From Pantoea piersonii (GTDB lineage Bacteria; Pseudomonadota; Gammaproteobacteria; Enterobacterales; Enterobacteriaceae): a stretch of 64,000 bases of DNA. The translations under genes were made by a program, and so were the position numbers. The notes under the pieces were generated by a model, which had not been told where the DNA came from, searched no databases, and saw nothing but the letters and a program-made list of their open reading frames with translations. Positions within the stretch are counted from its first letter, which is position 1; each line of letters opens with the position of its first letter. This document shows positions 9,166 through 18,291 of the stretch, one piece after another. The DNA is taken from the NCBI RefSeq assembly GCF_003612015.1, contig NZ_RARB01000006.1, forward strand, positions 129,263 through 193,262, given 5' to 3'.

Positions 9166-9990
9166 TCACTTAATATAATGATTCATGTTATCAATAACCT
9201 GTTTTGCCAGTTCTGCATGATCCATTTCCCAGCGAGCCGGACTAAATAGCTCAGCGGACCAAACGCCATCAAAACCGGTAGCTTTAACGGCATCAGTCCA
9301 TGCCTGAACATCAATATCGCCTTCGCCTGGCATATACGCCCGTAGCACTGTTTCCTCCCACGCTTCACCGGGATTAGGCTTGCGGCCGTCGCAGAAGTGC
9401 ACGCCAAATATCAGAGAAGGATCGAGCTGACGAATATCATCCGGCGTAGTTTGCCCGGTGGCAAAGAGATGCCAGAAATCAATGACGACGCCCACGTTAG
9501 GCTTATCAATGCGGCGGATCACTTCCAGCGCCTGGTTCAGCGTATTGAATTTTGTATGAGCAATTACCTCTATCTGATAGCGCACGCCATAGCGCTGACC
9601 GATAGTGGCGATCTCTGAAATGTTTTCGGTCATGATATCGAGGATCTGCGATTCCGGGAGATGATCAATGCCGTGCTGGGCGAGGATCTGGATGGTCGGA
9701 CACTCCAGATCGGCGGCAATCTGCGTTAAGCGCGTTGCTTCAGCCAGTAACTGCTGCTTTTCACCCTCCTGATGTCGCTCAATATCAATCAGCGCATTCA
9801 GGCAAGATGTTTGCAAACCATAACCCTTGACCAGCTTATTAAGCGCCGCAGTAGTGCCGCCATTATCAAGATAGCGCAACAGCTTATAGTGCAAAAACTC
9901 CAGTCCATCATAGCCAGTTTCAGCCGCAATGCGGGTTTCCGTGACCACGTTGCAATAATGCGTAGAGATGCCGTGCAGGGCCTTAATCAT
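9166..9990 (-). CDS. Sugar phosphate isomerase/epimerase-like TIM-barrel protein
   Basis: 274 residues of the AP-endonuclease-2/xylose-isomerase-like TIM-barrel family. Metal-ligand segments are visible: YQIEVIAHT (Glu), VVIDFWHLF (Asp and His), GVHFCDGRK (His and Asp) and WSAELFSP (Glu), the usual set for a divalent-metal sugar epimerase, isomerase or dehydratase. It is soluble, with no signal. Its ATG overlaps the stop of the upstream sugar porter in an ATGA, so the two are translationally coupled and the substrate is probably whatever that porter brings in. The exact reaction cannot be read from sequence; inosose dehydratase-like or ketose epimerase activity are options. Confidence 0.8.
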   Translation of the reverse strand: MIKALHGISTHYCNVVTETRIAAETGYDGLEFLHYKLLRYLDNGGTTAALNKLVKGYGLQTSCLNALIDIERHQEGEKQQLLAEATRLTQIAADLECPTIQILAQHGIDHLPESQILDIMTENISEIATIGQRYGVRYQIEVIAHTKFNTLNQALEVIRRIDKPNVGVVIDFWHLFATGQTTPDDIRQLDPSLIFGVHFCDGRKPNPGEAWEETVLRAYMPGEGDIDVQAWTDAVKATGFDGVWSAELFSPARWEMDHAELAKQVIDNMNHYIK

Positions 9991-11456
9991 GATTTACCTT
10001 CCATATTGTTGGTAGCTGTCGATGCCATCGGGACAGTTGAGGAAGCGCTGACAGGGTTCATACGGCTGGCCAGCAGCTGCTCTATATCATCCAGCGCGAC
10101 ACCTCGCGTTTCCGGTACGAAGCGCAGCAGGAATATCAGGCAGAACAGATTGATGGCGGCGAAAATCCAGAAAGAGAATGCGCCGTGAAATGCCTGTTGT
10201 AACGCCGGGATTTCATTCAGAACCGGGAAAAACTGCGTGACCAGGAAGTTGAAGATCCACATTAAACTCACCGCCAGCCCCATCGCATAGCTTTTGATCC
10301 GTGGTGGGAAGATTTCTGAAATCAGCACCCAGCATCCTGCCCCCCAGCTGATGGCGAACATCATCATAAACAGCAGGGCCGATATAATGGCAAGGTATCC
10401 GCTCTGCCGAGTGTACATACTCCATGAGAGCAGCAGCAGAGCGATGATTGCGCCGACGGTGCCCAGCTTCATGACCGGTAAACGCCCAAAGCGGTCATAA
10501 AGATTCATGGCGATAAACGCCCCCATCGCGTTGAGCAGACCGATAAAAATAGTCTGGAACAGCAGCGTATCTTTGGCCATCTCGCCCGTGTTGAGGATCA
10601 GAGGGGCATAATACATCACAATGCTGGCCCCCGTGAGTTGCTGCAGGACGGCAATAGTACAGCCCACAATAAGTGCGTAGCGCAGTACCGGCATTTGCCA
10701 GATATACCGCAGCGAGCCGCTGCCTTTCCCGGCGTTTTTCGATTCGCTGCGCACGGAGATGATCTGCCGGGCTTCTTCTTTGTTGAGATCGGGGTAGATT
10801 TTTTCAAGCACACGTAGCGCTCGTTCACCCTGCTGATGGTTGATACACCACTGCGGCGATTCCGGCAGGATAAGGGTACAGAACAGCATCATTGCTACCG
10901 GCACAAACTGCGCCCCCATCATCCAGCGCCAGCCCTCATCAATCAGCCAGGCCTCAGACATGCCACGGCCAATCAGGTAGTTAACCAGGAATACCAGCGT
11001 TTGTGACCCTACCAGTGAAAGGTTGAATATTCCCGAGGCTTTACCGCGAATGCTGGCCGGAGCAATTTCACCCATATACATGGGGGCCACGGTTCCGGCG
11101 AGACCGATGCCTAAACCCGCGACAATGCGCGCCGCAGAGAAAAGCGTAAAAGAGTCCGCAAAGGTTGAACCGACAGCAGAAAGCGCAAAAGCAATCGTCG
11201 CCAGCATCAGCACGGGCTTTCGCCCTAGCTTTTCCGCCAGTTTTCCCGCCGCTAAAGATCCAATGATGCAGCCAACGAAAATGCTGGATACTACCCAGCC
11301 GGTTTGTGACGGATCGAGCTGGAAATGAGCCTGAATGGAATCTACGGTGCCCGAGATTACGCCGGTGGAATAGCCGAACATTACGCCACCTAGCGTGGCG
11401 ATACAGCACAGCGAATAAACATAGCGGGCATTACAGCGGCGATTATTTTGCATCAT
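9987..11456 (-). CDS. MFS sugar porter (sugar:H+ symporter type)
   Basis: 489 residues with 12 membrane segments. Sugar-porter signatures: GKLAEKLGRKPVLM in the first half, PESPQW at the centre (end of segment 6), DRFGRLPVM in the second half and PETRGVALDDIEQLL at the C-terminus. It resembles XylE/GalP/AraE-type proton symporters of the inner membrane. It is first in a two-gene unit with the TIM-barrel enzyme. The substrate is unknown; the surrounding sugar-acid oxidation genes point to a monosaccharide, polyol or keto-sugar. Confidence 0.9.
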   Translation of the reverse strand: MMQNNRRCNARYVYSLCCIATLGGVMFGYSTGVISGTVDSIQAHFQLDPSQTGWVVSSIFVGCIIGSLAAGKLAEKLGRKPVLMLATIAFALSAVGSTFADSFTLFSAARIVAGLGIGLAGTVAPMYMGEIAPASIRGKASGIFNLSLVGSQTLVFLVNYLIGRGMSEAWLIDEGWRWMMGAQFVPVAMMLFCTLILPESPQWCINHQQGERALRVLEKIYPDLNKEEARQIISVRSESKNAGKGSGSLRYIWQMPVLRYALIVGCTIAVLQQLTGASIVMYYAPLILNTGEMAKDTLLFQTIFIGLLNAMGAFIAMNLYDRFGRLPVMKLGTVGAIIALLLLSWSMYTRQSGYLAIISALLFMMMFAISWGAGCWVLISEIFPPRIKSYAMGLAVSLMWIFNFLVTQFFPVLNEIPALQQAFHGAFSFWIFAAINLFCLIFLLRFVPETRGVALDDIEQLLASRMNPVSASSTVPMASTATNNMEGKS

Positions 11457-12132
11457 CGCCTCCAGATAAAGTCACCAACATCATAGAGGGTTCCTTGATT
11501 GAGGAAAACGTTATTCTGCAGGCTTATCGCAACAAGCCTGAACAGAGACCAGTGGTCGGGTGGCTTAAATAACTATGCCGCTATTCTTACACGTGATTTT
11601 AAGTACGTAGTCATCATTATTGCTTTATAATAAATAATAACTTATTGATTAATAATCATAAATTCATTTCACTGACTTTGATAAATGAAGAATATTGTTT
11701 TTTGTAAAACGTCAAAATTTTAAATTTGATCCTTGTCACACTTTTGGATTTGTCTAAAATTCAACCCTTCATCGTGGTTTAATTAAGCAGTTTTTTGCCA
11801 TTACCTGCGTTTTAATCTTAAAAATTGAAAAACAGCAATATCTGCTATGCAGCTTAACGCGGTATCAATTAACGACAACGCAGTTACGTTTCGATGCGTT
11901 ATTTTACAGCAGGAGTCATACCGAATTTAGCAGGCTTAACTTAAATGAATCCCACCCACCTGATGATTCAGCGTTCCTGGTGTATTCCGCGCAGTCAGAA
12001 AATATGGCAACCCTGTTGGCAGAAAGCCGCATTGTGAAGCGGGAGGAAAATTGAAGAGCACTGATGCGGAGAAAGCGATGCAAATAGCAACCGCTTCGGT
12101 AAGGGGAATGACACAGTGTGCCGGGCATTAAC
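11457..12132. other. AT-rich intergenic region
   Basis: About 680 bp between the start of the sugar porter and the 3' end of dehydrogenase operon 2. The part from 11580 to 11850 is strongly AT-rich and holds the porter promoter. No protein, RNA or convincing operator was recognised; open frames present here have no family resemblance. Confidence 0.5.
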
Positions 12133-12154
12133 TGGGCAGCCGCATGGCTGCCCA
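12133..12154 (-). terminator. Hairpin after dehydrogenase operon 2
   Basis: TGGGCAGCC and GGCTGCCCA make a perfect 9-bp stem with a 4-base loop, 11 bp past the cytochrome stop. The following bases on the minus strand are GTTAATGC, so the U-tract is poor and termination may be incomplete. Confidence 0.5.
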
Positions 12155-12164
12155 CAGAGACTGA

Positions 12165-13478
12165 TTACTTAATCGCAGGCGCTTTCAGCTTATCACCTGC
12201 TTCGGTAGCTTTTCGTAGCATAGTGACGTCGCTTGCTTTGACCTCCGCGGCTTTATTACCCCATGAATTGCGGACGTAGTTGAGTACATCAGCCATCTCC
12301 TGATCGTTCAGCTTCCAGGAGAATGCAGGCATACCGGCAGACGTTGGACGCCCTTCGGTATATGGCGCGCGAGCACCTTGCAGCAAAGCATGGATCATAT
12401 TGGTAGGATCGTTCTGCATCGCGGTATTACCGGCAAAGGCTGGCACCATGCCGGTGATACCTTCTCCTGACAAGCCGTGACAGGCAGAGCAGTCCACTTC
12501 ATAGCGCAGTGCCGCCTGATCGTGACGTGCTTTATCCATCACGAACGCAACGGGTTTAGCCGTGGCGGAGGCAGGCAGGCTACGCAGATAGGTGGCGATG
12601 GCTTTGAGATCCTGATCGTTGAAATACTGCGTCGAGTGTTCAACGGCTTCTGCCATCGGTCCTGCAGCGACGCTTTCACCGTTGGAGCCGGTTTTCAGAT
12701 AATCCGTAATCTGTTCATCGCTCCACTGACCAATGCCCGCATGGGGATTTGGCGAGATATCCGGTGCGTACCACGTGCCCAGCTTGCCGCCCTGCAGATA
12801 GTGGCTGCTGATCTCTCCACCCAGTGCATTACGCGCGGTGTGGCAAACGCTACAGTGCGCTGGTCCGTCAACGATATATTTGCCGCGATTCCAGACGTCG
12901 TTCTGCCCGCTCTGCGGTTCAAAGGCTTTATTATCAAAGAACAACAGATTCCAGCCTGCCATCGCCAGACGAATATTATAGGGAAAGTTCATGCCCGCAT
13001 TTTCGTCGACGGCCTTTTTCACCGGCTTCTGCGTGGAGAAATAGGCCCAGAGATCGTGCATGTCTGCATCGCTCATCTGCGTATAAGCGGTGTAAGGCAT
13101 CGCCGGGTAGAGGAAACCGTGTTGGCCACGTCCCTGGCGGACCGCATTGAAGAAGTCGCGTTCGGTCATGTTACCGATACCGGTTTCAGGATCAGGCGAA
13201 ATGTTAGAGGTTTGCAACGCACCAAACGGCGTATCGATCTTGTAGCCGCCCGAGAAATCGGGATTGTGGCACGCAGCACAGTCCGCCAGGCGCATAACAT
13301 ATTCGCCACGCTTGATGGCATCTGCATCATTGCTGTGGAAATCGGCCAGTCTGACCTTATCATCCGCCACATGCGAGCGTGCGCTGTCCATCACCATCCA
13401 CATTCTGCCGGTTACGCCAATGGCCGCGACTACGGCTAACGCGGCGAGGGTATAGGTCAGTTTCTTTGCCTTCGCCAT
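12165..13478 (-). CDS. Triheme cytochrome c subunit, copy 2
   Basis: 437 residues. Heme sites are CAACH (67-71), CSVCH in the middle (after DGPAH) and CSACH in the C-terminal third. The N-terminus has a hydrophobic segment (about 10-30) that may stay as a membrane anchor instead of being cleaved. It takes electrons from the preceding flavoprotein and passes them to quinone. The start lies two bases after the flavoprotein stop. It shares the PAMPYTAY, GTWYAPD or GWHAPD and NDQEMADVLNYVR type blocks with copy 1, so the two are paralogues. Confidence 0.92.
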   Translation of the reverse strand: MAKAKKLTYTLAALAVVAAIGVTGRMWMVMDSARSHVADDKVRLADFHSNDADAIKRGEYVMRLADCAACHNPDFSGGYKIDTPFGALQTSNISPDPETGIGNMTERDFFNAVRQGRGQHGFLYPAMPYTAYTQMSDADMHDLWAYFSTQKPVKKAVDENAGMNFPYNIRLAMAGWNLLFFDNKAFEPQSGQNDVWNRGKYIVDGPAHCSVCHTARNALGGEISSHYLQGGKLGTWYAPDISPNPHAGIGQWSDEQITDYLKTGSNGESVAAGPMAEAVEHSTQYFNDQDLKAIATYLRSLPASATAKPVAFVMDKARHDQAALRYEVDCSACHGLSGEGITGMVPAFAGNTAMQNDPTNMIHALLQGARAPYTEGRPTSAGMPAFSWKLNDQEMADVLNYVRNSWGNKAAEVKASDVTMLRKATEAGDKLKAPAIK

Positions 13479-13480
13479 GA

Positions 13481-15250
13481 TTATGCTCCCACCAGCGGTG
13501 CCGGATTATGGATGTACTTCTGGTGGATAGCTTGCGCGGCACGCACCGCCAGCGCTCCCACGGTTACCGTTGGGTTATAGCCACCATTGTTAGGGAAGGC
13601 TGAAGCGCCGACCACAAACAGGTTGTGCGCATCCCAGCTTTGCAGATAGGGATTGAGCGCAGAGGTACTGGGATCCGCCCCCATCACCGCGCCGCCTATG
13701 GTGTGTGAACTGTGCTGCATGTAGGGGTTCCAGCTCTTTTCTGCCTGGTTGTCGACCACCAGATGCTGTCCGCCTACTTCTTTCATGATAGTGATGGCGC
13801 GATCGGTCACATATTTCGCCATGCGCTTGTCATTTTGATTCCAGTCAAATGTCAGGCGCAGCAGCGGCTGACCGTGGCGGTCTTTGTAGTTAGGATCGAG
13901 ATCGAGATAGGCTTCGCGCATCGGCATTGAAGTGCCCTGGCAGAAGATGGTACCCGCCGTCTGGTAATCACGCGCATAACCCGCTTTCCATTCGCTTCCC
14001 CAGCGTTTAGTACCGGGACGCAGACTGTTCATGTTCTGAATCGGACGACCATTGGTCGAGAAGCCCATAATGCCCGCTCCGCCAATGAAATCGAGGTCGC
14101 TGTGATCGAAATTATCACCGTTAAAATCATCGATCTGCACGGCTAATGCCCCACCACCAATAAACGGATTCATGTATTCGTTATCGAAGAAACCCGTCAC
14201 GCTCGAACAGGTCTGGTAGCTGTAGTTGCGACCGACTGTGCCACGACCGGTGAGCGGATCGTATTTCTCACCCACACCTGAAAGCAGCATTAAGCGCACG
14301 TTATCCATCTGGTAGGCGGTGATACAGACGATGTCGGCAGGCTGGAAGCCTTCTACGCCATCCTGCGTAATAAACTTCACGCCTTTTACCGTTTTGCCAT
14401 CTGCATGTTTCACTGCATGCAGGACTTCTGTCTCGGTCAGCAGCGTGAAGTTTGGACGGCGCATCAGCACCGGCAGAATACATGCCTGCGGAGACGATTT
14501 GGAGAAGTTACCGCAGCCGTGAAAATCACAGAAACCGCAATAAGTACAAGGCCCCATGCTGACGCCCAGCGGATTGACATACGCCTGAGACAGATTACCG
14601 GCGGGCACGGTGAAAGGGTGATAACCCATGTTCTCGGTGGTTTTGCGGTACTTGCTCATCCAGTGCGTATCTTTCAGCGGCGGCGTGGGATAGTCACGTC
14701 GACGTGCGCCTTCAAAGACGTTGCCTCCCGCGCGTTTTTCACCGTTAAGGTTACCGGCGTAACCCGAGGTTCCAGCAATGCGCTCGAAGCGATCGTAGAA
14801 CGGTTCCATTTCGTCGTAGGTCACGCCCCAGTCTTGCAACTGCAAGCCGGCCATGCGCTTCGCGCCGTAACGTTCACGCGTCTGCGTCGCGACTTCAAAA
14901 TCCCACGGCGTGAAACGCCATGACATTCCTGCCCAGTGTGTACCTGCGCCCCCCACGTTCCAGCCAAATTGATAGGCGGACCAGTTGCGCACAGGTGCGG
15001 CAAGTTGGTCGCTGCGGTTGCGGAAAGTGGTCGTTTCCACACTCATCGGCTGCAGAATTTTGCGGCGCGTATGGAAACGTAGTTCATCGGGATCAATCGC
15101 CACCGGGAAATCGGTGGAGGTGTCACGCCACGCGCCACGCTCAATACCAACGACATTCAGCCCGGCGCGTGTTAACTCTTCCGCCATGACCGAACCAGCC
15201 CAACCCATACCAACGATAACGACGTCAGCCTTGTTTCTTACTAATGACAT
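13481..15250 (-). CDS. GMC flavoprotein dehydrogenase subunit, copy 2
   Basis: 589 residues, a paralogue of the protein at 3347-5122. FAD motif ADVVIVGMGWAGSVMAEEL near the N-terminus; cysteine cluster CTYCGFCDFHGC (C235, C238, C241, C246) like the iron-sulfur motif of FAD-dependent sugar dehydrogenases; GMC C-terminal region with SSHTIGGAVMG and NPTVTVGALA. No signal peptide; export would rely on the Tat signal of the small subunit encoded just upstream. One of the two complexes may act on gluconate and the other on 2-ketogluconate, but which is which is not visible here. Confidence 0.88.
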   Translation of the reverse strand: MSLVRNKADVVIVGMGWAGSVMAEELTRAGLNVVGIERGAWRDTSTDFPVAIDPDELRFHTRRKILQPMSVETTTFRNRSDQLAAPVRNWSAYQFGWNVGGAGTHWAGMSWRFTPWDFEVATQTRERYGAKRMAGLQLQDWGVTYDEMEPFYDRFERIAGTSGYAGNLNGEKRAGGNVFEGARRRDYPTPPLKDTHWMSKYRKTTENMGYHPFTVPAGNLSQAYVNPLGVSMGPCTYCGFCDFHGCGNFSKSSPQACILPVLMRRPNFTLLTETEVLHAVKHADGKTVKGVKFITQDGVEGFQPADIVCITAYQMDNVRLMLLSGVGEKYDPLTGRGTVGRNYSYQTCSSVTGFFDNEYMNPFIGGGALAVQIDDFNGDNFDHSDLDFIGGAGIMGFSTNGRPIQNMNSLRPGTKRWGSEWKAGYARDYQTAGTIFCQGTSMPMREAYLDLDPNYKDRHGQPLLRLTFDWNQNDKRMAKYVTDRAITIMKEVGGQHLVVDNQAEKSWNPYMQHSSHTIGGAVMGADPSTSALNPYLQSWDAHNLFVVGASAFPNNGGYNPTVTVGALAVRAAQAIHQKYIHNPAPLVGA

Positions 15251-15268
15251 TGACTCAGCTCCGTCTAA

Positions 15269-15997
15269 TTAATCGTTGGGGATCAGACTGACAGGTATAA
15301 GCGCCAGGTTTTCATTACGGCGTTCGATATAAGGGCGATAGTCATAGCGCGCGCCAGGAAAACCGATCATTTTCCATCCCGCCATGTTTTTATTACCCCC
15401 ATAAATCGGATCAGCCAGATATCCTTCACGCACGTTTTGCAGCATTAATTCAAAAAAGGCCTGGCTATTAACCCCTGCGCCCAAATCAATTTTGCCGTCT
15501 TCCATTTTCGTGAGGAAATCATCGATCTGCTCAGCAGTTAACGCGTGAAATGAGGACCGATGAGTCCTTTGCGACCAGCTTTCAAGCGCCTGTAAACCGG
15601 TTAAATAGCGTTCTTTAGGCGCAGAGAGAAATTGCGGGCTTCCCATAATTTTCTCTTCATTTTCCGGATGTAGCGGCGCTTGCAAATAGAGCGCTGCACC
15701 TGAACCGTAATCACCGGCTAGCTGGTTATCGAGGAACTCAATACAGCCCGCTTCACTTGCTGACGGGCCCAATTTATCGGCAGGGATCAAACGATCAAAA
15801 ATGGCTTGCAGATTCTGACGATCCAGCGGACTGGTGAGTACCTGGTAACCGTTTTGCCACGCGGGTTGTGGCAGATGGTCGGCACTGAGTTTGGTTTCAG
15901 GCGGCACATTGTGCAGCTCTCTGGCACGCAGTTGTGGTGCCACGGCAAGTGACGCGACAATACCGCTGAGTGAAAAGAGCGCTTCTCTTCGGTTCAT
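15269..15997 (-). CDS. Small (gamma) subunit of a membrane GMC dehydrogenase, copy 2
   Basis: 242 residues, gluconate 2-dehydrogenase subunit 3 family. Tat-type N-terminus NRREALFSLSGIVASLA. Conserved with copy 1 around IFDRLIPAD, FLDNQLAGDYG, NVREGYLADPIYGGNKNMAGWKMIGFPGAR (copy 1 has NTQEGYLADPMHGGNQTLASWKLIGFPGAR at the same place). First gene of an operon small subunit - flavoprotein - cytochrome c, the same order as in copy 1. Confidence 0.88.
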   Translation of the reverse strand: MNRREALFSLSGIVASLAVAPQLRARELHNVPPETKLSADHLPQPAWQNGYQVLTSPLDRQNLQAIFDRLIPADKLGPSASEAGCIEFLDNQLAGDYGSGAALYLQAPLHPENEEKIMGSPQFLSAPKERYLTGLQALESWSQRTHRSSFHALTAEQIDDFLTKMEDGKIDLGAGVNSQAFFELMLQNVREGYLADPIYGGNKNMAGWKMIGFPGARYDYRPYIERRNENLALIPVSLIPND

Positions 15998-16348
15998 ACT
16001 TCTTTCCCTAAATCATTCCATCATCTGATGGATGTGGCGTGTTAATATTCACAGAGCATGACGTTCCGGGTATTCAGACGTTACAAACCCTGTGCTAAAT
16101 AGCACGCAGGTATGCATGACGAATCCGCGTTCGTTATTATTTATTTTTCAGAAGGTATTGAATAAAGTGCACGTGCGCCTTTTATTGGCGCACGATTCCT
16201 TTGGCTGAAGTTTTCAGCTATTAAAATCCGATCATGAACGCGCTCCTTACCGACACGCTCTGTATTATTTAACTAATAATTATTTTTCTTTTATGATTTA
16301 AATATAAACGGCTGCTGACTACTCACCCACTCAATGACGCAGGATTAA
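15998..16348. other. Intergenic region with an 8-bp hairpin
   Basis: Promoter region of dehydrogenase operon 2 (minus strand) and 3' region of the LacI-type regulator gene. CGTGCGCC (16172-16179) and GGCGCACG (16187-16194) form a perfect hairpin with a 7-base loop; it could terminate the regulator transcript or act as an operator, but there is no good U-tract. Confidence 0.5.
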
Positions 16349-17392
16349 TCATTTCTTATGCGTCCCCTGTTTTTCATCAAAAAGCCTCAGGTGAGAACGC
16401 CTGATACGCAATTCTCCCTGAGACCAGACGCCATCAGGGGTGGCCTTTCCATCAATCAGTCGATTCAGGGCTTCAGTAATTATCAAGTCAATACGCTGAC
16501 TAAAGGTTGTCAGCTGCCAGGTTGGTAAACTGGCTTCCTCAATATCATCGAAGCCCACCACAGATATAACGTGATCGCTCGCACGATCGCGTAGGGCTGC
16601 CAGTGCGCCAAGCGCCAGAATATCGTTTTCGCAAAACAGCGCATCCATGAGCAGATGGGGCGCCTGGGTGTTGAGATACTCACTCATCACCTCATAACTA
16701 CGCTCCCGCGAATAAACGCCGGTACAGAGCAACACATCCAAATCCAGTCCCGCCTCATTGAGCGCCAGCTTTAAGCCGTCCAGCCGCTGAGTATGATGAG
16801 AGCTGGTTTCCGGACCCATCATGTAACCAATGCGAGTACATCCCTGCGCCAGCAAAAGTTCACCGAGTTTTTTACCCGCCCGCAAACCATCAATATTCAC
16901 CACATCGATGTCAGGCTCATCATTGTTACGGCACACCTGTACTAAGGGAACCTTATGCGTTTCTTTTGCCACCCTGACAAGATCATCGGTTAACACTGTG
17001 CCAAGGAATAGCAAACCATCGATTTGCAACTGATCGGCCAGTAACATCACCGAGCTGTAGTTATCACCACTACCAATGTTGAGCAGTAATGCCATATATC
17101 CACGCTGTTGCAGCTGATGGGTGACGGTATCCAGCATTAACATTGAGTGCGGATTTTTCAGCTCGTCGATTACCACACCAATAATCTGTGTTTTTTTCTG
17201 AGAAAGACTACGGGCCAGCAAATTAGGGCGATAGCCCAGCTTCTCCGCAATCTTTAACACTTTTTCACGGGCTTGTTCTGAGATCGATGCACCTGGCGTA
17301 AAAGCACGAGATACGGTCCACTTCGATACCCCAGCAAGGCGTGCAACGTCACTTGCCGTGACTTTATGTAATTTTGTGTGTGGTTTACTCAT
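16349..17392 (-). CDS. LacI-family transcriptional regulator
   Basis: 347 residues. HTH and hinge at the N-terminus: VTASDVARLAGVSKWTVSRAF followed by a LGYRPNLLARSL hinge helix, then a periplasmic-binding-protein-like effector domain ending DALFCENDILALGALAAL and SVVGFDDIE. A longer frame opens at a TTG (17428), but ATG 17392 fits the family N-terminus and has AGGTG upstream. It probably controls the neighbouring sugar genes (dehydrogenase operon 2 and/or the porter-epimerase unit), and itself through the twin sites at 17532-17567. The effector would be a sugar or sugar acid; GntR-like regulators of gluconate genes belong to this family. Confidence 0.9.
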   Translation of the reverse strand: MSKPHTKLHKVTASDVARLAGVSKWTVSRAFTPGASISEQAREKVLKIAEKLGYRPNLLARSLSQKKTQIIGVVIDELKNPHSMLMLDTVTHQLQQRGYMALLLNIGSGDNYSSVMLLADQLQIDGLLFLGTVLTDDLVRVAKETHKVPLVQVCRNNDEPDIDVVNIDGLRAGKKLGELLLAQGCTRIGYMMGPETSSHHTQRLDGLKLALNEAGLDLDVLLCTGVYSRERSYEVMSEYLNTQAPHLLMDALFCENDILALGALAALRDRASDHVISVVGFDDIEEASLPTWQLTTFSQRIDLIITEALNRLIDGKATPDGVWSQGELRIRRSHLRLFDEKQGTHKK

Positions 17393-17531
17393 AACACCTG
17401 CGTACGAAAAAAACGGAAATCCCAGCAACGAACGTGAAAGCTAACTGAAAATAAATTCCTAAGCAAAGATGAACAACGTAGATGATAATGAATAACCCTG
17501 TTTTTATGATGTTGCAATTATGTTTGACACA

Positions 17532-17567
17532 TGCACCCGATTGCAACGATTTTTGCAATCGGGTGCA
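17532..17567. promoter_or_regulatory. Twin LacI-type operators (15-bp perfect inverted repeat)
   Basis: Left arm TGCACCCGATTGCAA (17532-17546) and right arm TTGCAATCGGGTGCA (17553-17567) are exact reverse complements with a 6-base spacer. Each arm also has the TGCA-N2-CG-N2-TGCA form of a LacI-family operator; the two CG centres are 22 bp apart, about two helical turns. The site lies 140-175 bp upstream of the regulator start. A hairpin in RNA is an alternative reading. Confidence 0.55.
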
Positions 17568-18139
17568 CGATCGGCGTTTTTTTGTTCAGTTCGACGTGTC
17601 ACAGGCAGAAATATGCATCACGTAAATATTATTTATATGTTACGCGCAGGTATGAATCCTGAGGTCAGATAAAGCATGCAGCGCGGAAAAATTAAATCAC
17701 TACTCAGTGTTAATGAATCGTGTAAATAGTTGAAGGATGTCTTTTCTTCATAAAAATTAATTTTAATAGTTACAAATTTAAACCATCTGACTTGTCTATC
17801 AACGTGCCACCACAGGCATCAGGTGCCTGATCTTCATCTATAAAGAAAGATTCTCTTATGGCCAGTTTATTGGCTGTAATAAAGTCGGATGCGGCGGTTC
17901 TGCATTTTGCTGAGAAGGCGTTTGATGCGGCGCATAAAATTATGGAGCAGATTTAGCGAGCATCAGAAAAGCCACCATCGCTTCCCATCCATAAATAAAG
18001 GTAAGCTATTTACTCATGTTTTCCATGAAGCCATGCTTATTGAAAGGAATTTTTCTTCAAAGCGTTAAGTGAAGGCGAGGTCTGCTTGTCGCAGCTAGCG
18101 CAGGGTTATTAACAGTCCGAATAATTATGTTTAATACTG
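17568..18139. other. Gene-poor stretch
   Basis: AT-rich sequence with no recognised gene apart from a doubtful 32-codon open frame (17858-17956). Together with the transposase scrap that follows, it looks like a decayed or insertion-prone junction between the sugar and hydantoinase regions. Confidence 0.45.
17858..17956 (+). CDS. Possible 32-residue small protein (doubtful)
   Basis: An ATG-started frame encoding MASLLAVIKSDAAVLHFAEK and 12 more residues (FDAAHKIMEQI at the end), alanine-rich and able to form an amphipathic helix. The ribosome site is weak (AAAGA, long spacing). No family is recognised. It may be chance or a remnant. Confidence 0.2.
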   Translation: MASLLAVIKSDAAVLHFAEKAFDAAHKIMEQI

Positions 18140-18285
18140 GCAGGTCAGACACGTGATCCAGCGGCCACGGGCGAGTGCATCCATGACAATATCCATCGGC
18201 TGGATCAGGCTCGGCGTATTCGGGTGCAGAAGCGGAAGCCGCTCAGTCTCCAGCCCTTTACGGCGCCGTCTGCGTTTTACACCCC
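18140..18285 (-). pseudogene. IS3-family transposase (OrfB) fragment
   Basis: The minus strand can be read GVKRRRRRKGLETERLPLL then HPNTPSLIQPMDIVMDALAR then GRWITCLTC. This matches the start of the DDE integrase core of IS3-family (IS407-like) OrfB, whose pattern is WSMDFVMDALAxGRRIKCLTVVDDF; the first catalytic Asp lies in MDIVMDAL. The reading stops right after LTC, and neither the rest of the transposase nor OrfA or terminal repeats are present. It is a relic, not an active element. Confidence 0.7.
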
Positions 18286-18291
18286 ATCTGT

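Noticed and set aside
11916..12155. 79-codon minus-strand frame near operon 2
   Set aside because: Overlaps the hairpin after the cytochrome gene; no recognisable protein.
12477..13439. 320-codon frame antisense to cytochrome c copy 2
   Set aside because: Long, but a shadow of a clear triheme cytochrome gene; no independent signal.
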